Shown: positions 10,321 to 17,553 of the stretch, in pieces
How positions within the stretch are numbered: position 1 is the first letter of the stretch
How the letters are laid out: every line of letters starts with the position of its first letter
Origin: a virus
Length of the DNA: 20,948 nucleotides
Virus record (IMG/VR): IMGVR_UViG_3300021197_001266
Coordinates: 1 to 20,948 of that record
Reading direction: 5' to 3' (one strand)
Translations under genes and position numbers: made by a program
Notes under the pieces: generated by a model
Databases searched by the model: none
The model's input: the letters and a program-made list of their open reading frames with translations, nothing else
What the model was told of the DNA's origin: nothing

Positions 10321-12033
10321 TTATTGCGGTGTTTGCCAGTTCTTAGGTTGAAGGAATCCACGGTTGACCATGTCGCGGGGACGCTGGGCGACCTTAGAGT
10401 CGTTTTGCTTCATCGGTGGCAACCCTGCCTCACGAATGATTGCGCGGGCGCGGTTCACGCCGACTTTTTTGTTGTTGCGGCGGAGGTAGGTGCGACGCTC
10501 CCAAAAGTGCTGGCAAGACCCCCCACCCTTGTATAGGAAAAGGTCGTATTCACGAGCGCCATTTGGACCCCACCCGGGGTTCACGGCACGAGCTGAAGCG
10601 GCGTCGATGTCTTCCTTGCGCCACACCCGGTCGCCAGCGTTCACCATTTTTTGGCAGAAGTCGCGGCTGTCGTAGGGCTCGCCTGTTTTTGGGTTTGTTC
10701 CCGGCCCGCCCGTTTTCTTGGGCATATATGCGTACCGCACCTTGATAACTGCGTTGTCTTGCTCCTCCGAGGTGGCTTGCGGCTTGCCGCTTGGCACGGT
10801 CGCAAACGTCCACATGGCGTCCTGTTGTGCTTCGGTGTCGTAGTCCACGCGGCGGGCGTCAATCAACTCCCATTCGTCGCTTTCCTCCTCGCCCATCTCG
10901 ACGAGGTAGTCGCAGGCGAGGTTCAAGGCGTCCGCGCTCAACTCGGTGTTAGCATCCGGGTCCTCGACAATCTCCGCGTCCGTTTCGACCACTTCAACTG
11001 TCACCTTGGCCGGTGTGTCGGCCGCCTCAAGGACGCTTTCAATAGATGCTGTCAAGATCCGTTGGTATGGCTTGACGACTTGCTTGTCAAAAAGCTCGGA
11101 TGCGATTTCAAGCTCTTGGGTGTTGCCCAGTTGGCCCGCCGTCTTCACACCAAACATGGCCGAAGACACCACGCGGTGGCCGACCATGATTTTGTCCGAC
11201 ACCTCGGTCGAGAGGAATTGGTATTGCTTGTCCGCATCGCTCAACGGGAACGGCTCAAAGTCGGGCTTCCTGTCGGGTTGATCTGAGTACGTGACGAGGA
11301 ACTTGCCGGCGTTGGTAGCCCCTGCAAGTTGGCGCTCGATGTCGTTGCGGATTTTGTGGCGCTCCTCCTGTGATGGCACTCCATTCTTGAAATGGATGGT
11401 GAACGAAGGTGCGAGGCCGTTCTTGATGTTGTTGATGTGGTACGTGCCAATCTCCTTGTCCAACTCGATGTAGTTGATGGATCCAACGTAGTCAGGCTTG
11501 GGATAGTAATACGATCCGGGTGAGAACGGCTTCACGTACAAAATTTGGTGAGGGTAGTCGTTCTTGTCTTCAGGGTTAAAGCACCGCACCTTCACCGGTT
11601 CAATTTGCTTGTTGCTCCAGTCCTCTGAGTAGTAGTAGAACTCAACCTTCTCGTCGTCGTTGACTTCGGCCGAACGGATGCGTTCAAACGGGCAGTGCTT
11701 CACCTTTTTGATGGAGGTACGCCCGAGGTTGTAGGCGATTTCCAACGCGAAGCCGCCTTGGATTTTTAGGTCGAGGCACGCCTTGCGTATCTCGTCGTCC
11801 AAACCCCACTCCTCCAACTTCAACCGCGCGTCAAGGGTGTCGGCTTTCACCCCGTCGCCAAATATCATGTACGCGATGGACGTGCAAAGGGCGTTGTGTG
11901 TGGCGCTTGAGTGGTAGAGGTCGATGAGGTACTGCGGAAACATATTGTCGTCCCCGTAGTTCATCCACCCTTCACGGCTTGAAGTTTCCGCGTAGCTCTT
12001 GGCCTGGTATTCTTTGAGTTGTAGTAAATCCAT
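10321..12033 (-). CDS. Portal protein with C-terminal extension
   Basis: This is a 570-residue protein. The N-terminal part is portal-like: GWMNYGDDNMFPQYLIDLYH (22-41), SSATHNALCTSIAYMIFGDGV (42-62), WGLDDEIRKACLDLKIQGGFALEI. The middle has ERQLAGATNAGKFLVTYSDQ and LFDKQVVKPYQRILTASIESVL, as in HK97/SPP1-type portals of Bacteroidota phages. The portal forms the dodecameric DNA channel at one capsid vertex. Roughly the last 130 residues are an extra module (SRDFCQKMVNAGDRVWRKEDI, NPGWGPNG, LFLYKGGGSCQHFWERRTYLRR). I recall this module as the C-terminal domain of XkdF-like proteases in related phages. Here it is on the portal. The terminase is not in this window. Confidence 0.84.
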   Translation of the reverse strand: MDLLQLKEYQAKSYAETSSREGWMNYGDDNMFPQYLIDLYHSSATHNALCTSIAYMIFGDGVKADTLDARLKLEEWGLDDEIRKACLDLKIQGGFALEIAYNLGRTSIKKVKHCPFERIRSAEVNDDEKVEFYYYSEDWSNKQIEPVKVRCFNPEDKNDYPHQILYVKPFSPGSYYYPKPDYVGSINYIELDKEIGTYHINNIKNGLAPSFTIHFKNGVPSQEERHKIRNDIERQLAGATNAGKFLVTYSDQPDRKPDFEPFPLSDADKQYQFLSTEVSDKIMVGHRVVSSAMFGVKTAGQLGNTQELEIASELFDKQVVKPYQRILTASIESVLEAADTPAKVTVEVVETDAEIVEDPDANTELSADALNLACDYLVEMGEEESDEWELIDARRVDYDTEAQQDAMWTFATVPSGKPQATSEEQDNAVIKVRYAYMPKKTGGPGTNPKTGEPYDSRDFCQKMVNAGDRVWRKEDIDAASARAVNPGWGPNGAREYDLFLYKGGGSCQHFWERRTYLRRNNKKVGVNRARAIIREAGLPPMKQNDSKVAQRPRDMVNRGFLQPKNWQTPQ

Positions 12034-12034
12034 G

Positions 12035-12430
12035 TCACTCGTAATATACGACGTTGTCAGGTATCGAAATGGCCGGTGTACTCCATGCGGCCGAGGCTGT
12101 CACGCGGGCGGCTCCCGTTTCGCAAATGCCAACCACCGCGCCGTTCGTGGGGTCGGTGTTGGATGAGCTGTTTTGGCCGTACACGGTGTACGTGTAGAGG
12201 CCGGATTGGGTGATAAGCACCTCGCCGGCCGCATCTGCGTCCGTGGGAAGGTCAAACTTCGTCTCCCTTGCATTGTCGACCGACGTGTTGAGGACGGCCT
12301 TGTGCGTTGCTTCCGTGGCCTCGTTCGTCAAGACGATGAGGTAGTGCGAAAACGTGGCGAGGTACTTTCGCGCTTGGTAGGGCGAAAGGCTCACAACGTT
12401 GGCGGCGGCGTTTGGTGTTAGGTGTATCAT
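12035..12430 (-). CDS. Neck/structural protein upstream of portal (131 aa)
   Basis: The start is the ATG ending at 12430 (MIHLTPNAAANVVSLSPYQ). An in-frame TTG at 12454 would lie inside the terminator hairpin and is rejected. The body is a predicted beta-rich domain: HYLIVLTNEATEATHKAVL, KFDLPTDADAAGEVLITQSGLYTYTVYGQNSS. The 'G.YtY.vYeQ' motif with a 'TNGAVVGICETG' end is one I recall from small proteins beside the portal in many Bacteroidota phages. It is separated from the portal gene by one base. It is probably a structural head or neck component; no enzymatic residues are apparent. Confidence 0.66.
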   Translation of the reverse strand: MIHLTPNAAANVVSLSPYQARKYLATFSHYLIVLTNEATEATHKAVLNTSVDNARETKFDLPTDADAAGEVLITQSGLYTYTVYGQNSSSNTDPTNGAVVGICETGAARVTASAAWSTPAISIPDNVVYYE

Positions 12431-12436
12431 GGTATC

Positions 12437-12464
12437 AAAAAAGGGGAGAGCCAACGCCCTCCCC
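12437..12464 (-). terminator. Strong intrinsic terminator between tube-type and neck genes
   Basis: On the minus strand GGGGAGGGC-GTTG-GCTCTCCCC is followed by TTTTTT. The 9-bp stem has one G-T wobble, with a 4-nt loop and six T. It is the best intrinsic terminator in the window. It lies about 50 nt after the stop at 12514, and its T run ends 6 nt before the ATG at 12430. It would limit read-through from the capsid genes to the portal and lysis genes. Confidence 0.85.
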
Positions 12465-12513
12465 CTCCTTTTGTAACTATAAACGGTCCCAAGGCTTTTT
12501 GGCCCGGTGTTTA

Positions 12514-13050
12514 TTACGGTGTGACGTTGAAGGTGACGTCTCCGGCAACTGCGGTTGCCTTATCCAAGAATGGAGCCGGAATGGCCTCCTCGGCTGTAAA
12601 CTCCAACGTGAAGCCGTTCAGGTCGCCGATGGCGGTACCTGTGGCGATGCTTCCTCCAGTCAATTCAGCGCCACGAATATGGCCCATGACAAAGTAGTTG
12701 TCGTTCATGTCTTGCACGACGATGGCGAGGCGTCCCTTAGCGAGGTTTTGCAGTTCGACAATGTCAGCGGACACCGGCTTGTTGCAAACCAAAGAAAGAA
12801 CCTGTGAATAAAAGACCGTTCCGTTTTCGACCGAGGCGTTCACGGTTTGCGTGAGGCTCGACGTGTTCTTTGGGCTGACAAAGTCCTCAAGGGAGAGTGC
12901 CGCCGTGCTGTTGTCAATTTCACCGGCTTGGGTTGCGCCAACGTCTTCCCAAATGCCGTCAGAAAACGAACCAACCCACACCTTTTTCACACCTCCGAGG
13001 GCGTCGCGGCAAGGTAAAGACCGTCCTGTAATTGTAAGGCTACAAGCCAT
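12514..13050 (-). CDS. Tail-tube or head-decoration-type structural protein
   Basis: This is a 178-residue protein beginning MACSLTITGRSLPCRDALGGVKKVWVG. It is beta-rich, with LTQTVNASVENGTVFYSQVLSLVCN and LAKGRLAIVVQDMNDNYFVMGHIRGAELTGGSIATGTAIGDLNGFTLEF. The block 'G.LA....D.N..YF..G...GAE.T.G....G...GD..G.tl.F' is one I associate with major structural proteins of Bacteroidota phages, either the tail tube or a capsid decoration. It lies between the major capsid gene and a strong terminator, with a hairpin on its other side, as expected for a highly expressed structural gene. I cannot decide between the two roles. Confidence 0.7.
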   Translation of the reverse strand: MACSLTITGRSLPCRDALGGVKKVWVGSFSDGIWEDVGATQAGEIDNSTAALSLEDFVSPKNTSSLTQTVNASVENGTVFYSQVLSLVCNKPVSADIVELQNLAKGRLAIVVQDMNDNYFVMGHIRGAELTGGSIATGTAIGDLNGFTLEFTAEEAIPAPFLDKATAVAGDVTFNVTP

Positions 13051-13074
13051 GATTTCAGAGGTTAGGAAGATGCA

Positions 13075-13094
13075 GGGGAGCCCAGTCGCTCCCC
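13075..13094 (-). other. GC-rich hairpin between capsid and tube-type genes
   Basis: A perfect 7-bp stem (GGGGAGC / GCTCCCC) with a 6-nt loop lies between the capsid stop (13114) and the next ATG (13050). On the minus strand it is not followed by a T run (TGCATCTTCC), so it is not a standard terminator. It could stabilise the capsid mRNA end or reduce expression of the following gene. Confidence 0.5.
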
Positions 13095-13113
13095 CGCGTT
13101 CTTCGGGTTAATG

Positions 13114-14121
13114 TTACGCGCTACGGCGAGAGATGGCGATGGAGCCAGCGTCCACAATCTGTGTGCCACCGCTGAACTGCATGATGACGCGAGTCACGTC
13201 GTCACCGGTCACGTCGCGGAGGTTCAAGATGCTCGCGTTCACGTGGTCGGTCAACAAGTCAGTACCGAAGTACAACTGGTTGGGATTGCAGAAGATGATG
13301 GTGTCGTTTGCCATACCTGCGGGACATACGATTGGGAACCCGAGGTAGGTCAATGGACGAGCGTCGCCCAAGAAAGTTGGCGAGAACGCCGCCGCAGAAC
13401 CTTCAGCGGGCACGACGCGGTCCACCAAACCGGACATGGCGCGTTGCAACAAGAACAACGACTTCTTGCTCATGTAGATGACGGCGTTGCTGTCACCCTG
13501 CACTTCGCTTGGCGCGTTGTCAACGATGTCGTCCAACTTGCTCAAGATGCCAGTCACGGACGCGTTGTCAGCGGTGAAAGCGCCGATGGCGGTTTTTTCG
13601 TAACCGGGTGTCGCGTCCACGAGTTGGTGGCACAAGCCGTCAAAGGCAGTACCCAAGCGTCCGGCGCCTGTGTTGCCTCCGTCGGTAGGGTCGTAGTTAC
13701 CACCCCACAAGTTGATTTCGACGTTTTCAGCAACCTTGGCGGCCACGTATTGGGCAACGTAGGTTGTAAAGTCAGCGGGTGCGGCGCTGTTTTGGCCGGA
13801 CATTTGCATACCCTCCCATGTGGCGCGGAGGTCTTCGTTGCACACTTGCTCGTTGACCTTCAACGGGCTTGTTGCCAAGACAGCCTCCCCAAGGGTCAAC
13901 TGGCCAGCGGCAGTAGTAAAACCACAGTCGTCATTGGCCTGAATGGCGGCGCCGGAGAACTTCCGGAGGACGGCTTTGCTGTGAACGTTTTGCAACACGC
14001 TCACGTAGTTGTTCGCGATTGTGTCTGCGGACAGGATAGCCGCCGCCACGTATGGACGGGCCGCCTCACCTGCGTAGGTTCCAACGGCGATGGACGCGTT
14101 GGCGAATTTGTATTGGCTCAT
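13114..14121 (-). CDS. Major capsid protein
   Basis: This is a 335-residue protein directly after the acidic scaffold-like gene (ATGA overlap), in the canonical protease-scaffold-capsid order. It begins MSQYKFANASIAVGTYAGEAARPYVAAAIL. The composition is alanine-, threonine- and asparagine-rich, as in coat proteins. Features include LKVNEQVCNEDLRATWEGMQ, NVEINLWGGNYD, VIYMSKKSLFLLQRAM and PLTYLGFPIVCPAGMANDTIIF. The last block, with the 'G.PI......M..d.i...' pattern followed by LYFGTDLLTDH, is the usual beta-hinge/P-domain end of HK97-fold major capsids. It builds the icosahedral head around the scaffold. The large antisense open frame on the plus strand is a shadow of its codon bias. Confidence 0.88.
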   Translation of the reverse strand: MSQYKFANASIAVGTYAGEAARPYVAAAILSADTIANNYVSVLQNVHSKAVLRKFSGAAIQANDDCGFTTAAGQLTLGEAVLATSPLKVNEQVCNEDLRATWEGMQMSGQNSAAPADFTTYVAQYVAAKVAENVEINLWGGNYDPTDGGNTGAGRLGTAFDGLCHQLVDATPGYEKTAIGAFTADNASVTGILSKLDDIVDNAPSEVQGDSNAVIYMSKKSLFLLQRAMSGLVDRVVPAEGSAAAFSPTFLGDARPLTYLGFPIVCPAGMANDTIIFCNPNQLYFGTDLLTDHVNASILNLRDVTGDDVTRVIMQFSGGTQIVDAGSIAISRRSA

Positions 14122-14846
14122 TTCTGAGAGAATTTAGAATGGAGGGCGGCGACGCGCTCCGTAAGTGAAAGTTTCGACAAATCAATGTGCTCAGGTTGCG
14201 CCGTTGGAGTGGCGTGCTTGAGCATGGGAACGGCTTCGTCTTTCATTTCTGAAAGCTCGGCCTTTACGGCGGCCAGTTCCTCAACAACGGGGTCGGCCTC
14301 GGGGGCTTCCTCCGCTTTAGGTTCTTCTTTGGGTGCCTCGGGGTTGACGTCGGACATATCTTCCTTGTCTTCCTCTTTGAGGGCTTCAAACGCGGACTTA
14401 ATCATGTCCTCCACCTCGGCACGGGTGACGTAAGACGGCTTTTTCTCGTCTTCGTCTTCCATTTCGATTTCGACCTCAATTTCGAGCTCCTCCTCGGTAT
14501 CTTCCTCGGTGGCTTCGGGCTCGTCGGCGCTTTGCTCGACGCGATCTTCGTTGGCTTCCTCAGCTTCCGGCTCCTCAGCGGCCTTGATTTCTTCAATGGC
14601 GCCGCCCTCAGCAACCACCATCAAACGGCCGTCGGCCAATTCGTAGTCGCCAGCGGGCACAGAGATGCGTTCGCCCTCGTCGTTGATGATGTAGGCTTCA
14701 GCGCCAACGGCAAATTCGTCGTCGGTGTAAACGACGGTGCCGTTTTCAAGGGTCACCTCGGCGAGTTCCGTGCCTTTCTCCTCGCTGACTGTCAAGTTGA
14801 CGTCAAATTTGTTGAGGATGTCTTGCACGCGTTGTTGGATGTTCAT
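14118..14846 (-). CDS. Acidic scaffold-like protein
   Basis: This is a 242-residue protein between the prohead protease and the major capsid protein, where scaffolds usually lie. The N-terminal 70 residues are a small domain (MNIQQRVQDILNKFDVNLTV, LENGTVVYTDDEFAVGAEAYII). Residues about 80-210 are dominated by glutamate, aspartate, alanine and proline (EEPEAEEANEDRVEQSADEP, EEELEIEVEIEMEDEDEKK). They are followed by a helical part (ELAAVKAELSEMKDEAVPM) and a short basic C-terminus (LSLTERVAALHSKFSQK). Strong acidity plus a helical C-terminus that contacts capsid is typical of phage scaffolds. I saw no catalytic motif. It presumably leaves the head after cleavage by the upstream protease. Confidence 0.82.
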   Translation of the reverse strand: MNIQQRVQDILNKFDVNLTVSEEKGTELAEVTLENGTVVYTDDEFAVGAEAYIINDEGERISVPAGDYELADGRLMVVAEGGAIEEIKAAEEPEAEEANEDRVEQSADEPEATEEDTEEELEIEVEIEMEDEDEKKPSYVTRAEVEDMIKSAFEALKEEDKEDMSDVNPEAPKEEPKAEEAPEADPVVEELAAVKAELSEMKDEAVPMLKHATPTAQPEHIDLSKLSLTERVAALHSKFSQK

Positions 14847-14887
14847 GGGTGTGCGTTTTGTATTAGACGGTTTGAAGGGGGCAATGC

Positions 14888-15832
14888 TTACGCCTCCCTT
14901 GATTTTTTTTCGTTTTCGGCCATGATTTGTACGGCGACCTTCTCAAGCTCGGACAAGTTTTCAAACTCTCGCACCTTTGAATCGGCCCACCGCTTGCCGG
15001 CTTTACCACCCCACAACAGGTACGAGATGTAGCCGCAGTCGTTCGGATCGCCGTTGTCATAGTACACTTCGGCACGAGCCAAGTACGAGGCCATACGTCG
15101 AATGGTTTCCCGGCTGAGTGCTTTGCGTTGCGCGAGCTGTTGAGCGCGCACCTTGCCCGTCTGTGTGGCGCACTTGTTGCCCTCACGCTCGTTGAGTTCG
15201 ATGCCGCGCTTGGCGTTGTTCACCACCGCGTCCGGGTAGTCGGAAAACGTCTCAAGCTCTAAGGCGTTCAACACCGCGTCGACCACGTCGTAGCCCATTT
15301 CGGTTTCTTCCTCGTTTTTTTGCATCTTGTCGGCGAAGTAGCCCTCGATTGAGAACCCCTTAACCTTTCCCTCCTTTACCCATTCCTGCCAAATGGCTTC
15401 GTTGTCGACCTTAACGGCCACCATCCATGTACCGACCGGCACGTCAAGGTCGTACAATGCCGACTTGTCCTTGTCCTTGTCTTCTACTAGCCAAGATTCG
15501 ACGACAGTCAGGCCGTTGATAGCGTGTTCGTGTTCCAAGGTGTGTGCCGTTTGTCGTCCCTGTTGCAAGTAAAGCTCGGCCGCACGTCGGACCGTTGACT
15601 TAGCGAAGTAGACGTAGAACTCACCCTCAGCGTTCTGACGATAGATCGGCTTGTCAGGGACAAGGGCCGGCCCCATGAGGATCCGCTTGTCGTTGTCGAC
15701 CTCGGCAAATTGCACCTTTTGGTCTTTCAATGCCACAAAGTCCAACTCGATGGCCGGACGGTCCACGAGCGAGATGGCTTCAATGCCGAACACCTCGGCC
15801 TCCTCGTCAATTATTAGTTCCACAATTTTCAT
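14888..15832 (-). CDS. XkdF-like prohead serine protease
   Basis: This is a 314-residue protein. It begins MKIVELIIDEEAEVFGIEAISLVDRPAIEL, then has KRILMGPALVPDKPIYR, FYVYFAKSTVRRAAELYLQ, HTLEHEHAINGLTVVESWLVED, VPVGTWMVAVKVDNEAIW and KVKGFSIEGYF. This series is the XkdF-like phage serine protease pattern; H and S in HEHAINGLTVVESW and GFSIEG are the obvious catalytic candidates. It processes the scaffold and capsid during head maturation. The C-terminal 90 residues are a separate helical domain (ALSRETIRRMASYLARAE, YISYLLWGGKAGKRWA) that I recall as a C-terminal module in phage head proteins. The start overlaps the tape measure stop (ATGA). A GGAGG lies against the ATG but is too close to be a Shine-Dalgarno. 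Confidence 0.84.
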   Translation of the reverse strand: MKIVELIIDEEAEVFGIEAISLVDRPAIELDFVALKDQKVQFAEVDNDKRILMGPALVPDKPIYRQNAEGEFYVYFAKSTVRRAAELYLQQGRQTAHTLEHEHAINGLTVVESWLVEDKDKDKSALYDLDVPVGTWMVAVKVDNEAIWQEWVKEGKVKGFSIEGYFADKMQKNEEETEMGYDVVDAVLNALELETFSDYPDAVVNNAKRGIELNEREGNKCATQTGKVRAQQLAQRKALSRETIRRMASYLARAEVYYDNGDPNDCGYISYLLWGGKAGKRWADSKVREFENLSELEKVAVQIMAENEKKSREA

Positions 15833-17397
15833 CCTCCGAGAGTTGCTTGGTCTTGGACCTGTTGGTTTGCTTGTTGTGCGTTGCTCACGTTTTGCGCGAT
15901 GACATACGCTTGAATTGGGCCTTCTTGCCCTGCCCCACCACCCAAGAACCCGAGGTCAAGCTGTGGTGCCCCCCCAAACACGCCGCCGTTGCCGCGCAAT
16001 GGTTCGCGGTCAGTCGTCTCGCTCAAACTTGTCGACTGAAATTGAGCGCGGTTGATGGCCGTGATTTGGGCGGCACCTGCCGCACCTGCGGCGGCGGCGG
16101 CAATAAACCGAGAGCCGGGGAAGGTGCTGTCCTTTGCGAGAGCGCTTGTGACGGCTTCGGCGGTGTTGGTGATGGCCGTGGCAAGGGAGAGGGCTTTGTT
16201 GCGCTTAAATCGCTTCCTAGCGTTCTCCTCGCCGTCTTTTGCGAAGGCTTCGTTGAGTTGGGCGAGGGCGGCAAACGAAGCGCGGAATAATTGCGCACGT
16301 ATTTCGACCTCATCTTGTAGCAGGTCTACGGTGTTGTCAAACTCGTCGCGGCGTGCTTTCTTGCGTTTCTCCGCTTCGCTGATGACGATGCCCGTGGCAA
16401 CCGTTTCCGCGTCCTTGCGCATCATCAAACCGCGTTCCTGCTGGTTGTTGACTTCATCAATTAAGACAACCTGGGCTTGAAGGGCTTCGTTGACCTCTCC
16501 AAGGCGTTCCAGTTGTAGCGCGTACTCCTCTTGCTGGATGCGTAGCCCCTCGGCGCGGATGGTGTTGAGTTTGTTGTTGAGGGTTGTTTGCAGTTCGAGC
16601 GACTCTTGCGTCAAGCCGAAGATGTTGGCTTCCAACTCGGCGACTCGTTCGCGGTCCTCTGTCGTAGTTCGTGATGAATCCAAGCGCAACTTGGCGATGG
16701 CGAGCTCCTCCTCGGCCTGTCGCTTGCGTTCTTCAAACAAACCGCGCTCCAATTCACCCGCACGCTCTGCGGCGGCCCCCCGTTCTTCTATGCTTCGTGT
16801 GGTGTCTTCGGCCACAAGGTTCAACTCCTTAATTTCGGCCCGTGTTTGGGCCGTTGCCACCGTTTGTTTGATACGCGCGTCCTCAAGGGCAATTTCGCGC
16901 TCTATCAGTTGGTTGTACAAATCGACTTGCTTGCCGTACTCGTCGTTGTTGTTGGACAACGCGCGGTTCAAGTCCTTGGCCGCACCTATAAAATCTCTTG
17001 AAAACAGCTTGAAGATGGCCCCGCCCAATGCCGACACTCGTTGCAACAGCACGTCCACGACGGCTTGAACAGGCGCAAAGGCACGCTTCAAGGCGCGGGC
17101 ACCCTCCTCGGTCTTGCCGAATTGCCGCACGAGCTCCACGACCGCGATGACAAGCGCACCAATACCCGTTCCGATGACGGCGGCGCGGGTCAGCTTGAGC
17201 CCCTTGATAAAGTTCTTGATACCTGCGATGCCATTTTGCAGGTTGAAACCGGCAATGGCGTTGAGCTTGGCCGCCAAAAGGTTGGCATCGCCCGACGCGA
17301 CGACGATGTTGTCGTCAAGATTTTCAATTTCCTTGCTGACTTGGCTCGTGTCCGTGTCAAACTCAAGGATGATTTGTTGCTTCGTTACGTTAGCCAT
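15829..17397 (-). CDS. Tail tape measure protein
   Basis: This is a 522-residue protein from the ATG ending at 17397 (MANVTKQQIILEFDTDTSQ). It has a short N-terminal domain, then a hydrophobic stretch (AVIGTGIGALVIAVVELV, about residues 73-90). A long coiled coil follows (about 150-390), rich in E, R, Q, L, A with segments such as EERGAAAERAGELERGLFEER and ARKRFKRNKALSLATAIT. Next is an alanine-rich segment (FIAAAAAGAAGAAQITAINRA) that could be membrane-active, then a glycine-rich end. Predominant coiled coil plus one or two hydrophobic segments is the tape-measure pattern; length sets the tail. About 520 aa suggests a short to moderate tail. A longer start at 17478 would overlap the small membrane gene and is rejected. 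Confidence 0.78.
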   Translation of the reverse strand: MANVTKQQIILEFDTDTSQVSKEIENLDDNIVVASGDANLLAAKLNAIAGFNLQNGIAGIKNFIKGLKLTRAAVIGTGIGALVIAVVELVRQFGKTEEGARALKRAFAPVQAVVDVLLQRVSALGGAIFKLFSRDFIGAAKDLNRALSNNNDEYGKQVDLYNQLIEREIALEDARIKQTVATAQTRAEIKELNLVAEDTTRSIEERGAAAERAGELERGLFEERKRQAEEELAIAKLRLDSSRTTTEDRERVAELEANIFGLTQESLELQTTLNNKLNTIRAEGLRIQQEEYALQLERLGEVNEALQAQVVLIDEVNNQQERGLMMRKDAETVATGIVISEAEKRKKARRDEFDNTVDLLQDEVEIRAQLFRASFAALAQLNEAFAKDGEENARKRFKRNKALSLATAITNTAEAVTSALAKDSTFPGSRFIAAAAAGAAGAAQITAINRAQFQSTSLSETTDREPLRGNGGVFGGAPQLDLGFLGGGAGQEGPIQAYVIAQNVSNAQQANQQVQDQATLGG

Positions 17398-17549
17398 GCC
17401 ACCATTTTGTAGATGAGCCAAACAAACGTTGCGATGTAAGCAACGGTCAACACGACGTCCAAAGGCTGGATCCACCACATGGAGGGCTTGCGTGTCTTGG
17501 TTGCCACGAGCAGGTCGATGGCTTCAATAATATGACGCGGGTTTTCCAT
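17385..17549 (-). CDS. Small membrane protein (54 aa)
   Basis: The frame runs from ATG (17549) to TAA (17385), 4 nt after the upstream tail gene and overlapping the tape measure start by 13 nt. The peptide begins MENPRHIIEAIDLLVATKTRKPSMWW and continues IQPLDVVLTVAYIATFVWLI, a single hydrophobic span near the C-terminus, ending YKMVAWLT. It fits the gap exactly, which supports it as a real gene. Its role is unknown. A membrane-embedded partner of tail or DNA injection, or a lysis-related protein, are possibilities. Confidence 0.6.
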   Translation of the reverse strand: MENPRHIIEAIDLLVATKTRKPSMWWIQPLDVVLTVAYIATFVWLIYKMVAWLT

Positions 17550-17553
17550 TTGC

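Noticed and set aside
12431-12454. TTG start for the neck protein at 12454
   Set aside because: The codon lies in the loop of the terminator hairpin. An in-frame ATG follows at 12430 and starts the conserved-looking sequence.
12465-12513. A promoter between the tube-type gene and the terminator
   Set aside because: I found no convincing -33/-7 or -35/-10 pair. Any transcript from here would run straight into the terminator.
13111-14127. A 338-codon open frame on the plus strand covering the capsid gene
   Set aside because: It is an exact antisense shadow of the capsid gene, with no coupling to neighbours and no recognisable protein pattern. All other supported genes are on the minus strand.
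15833-15838. GGAGG before the protease ATG as a Shine-Dalgarno site
   Set aside because: It abuts the ATG with no spacing and is the end of the tape measure coding sequence. Other starts in the window lack such sites.
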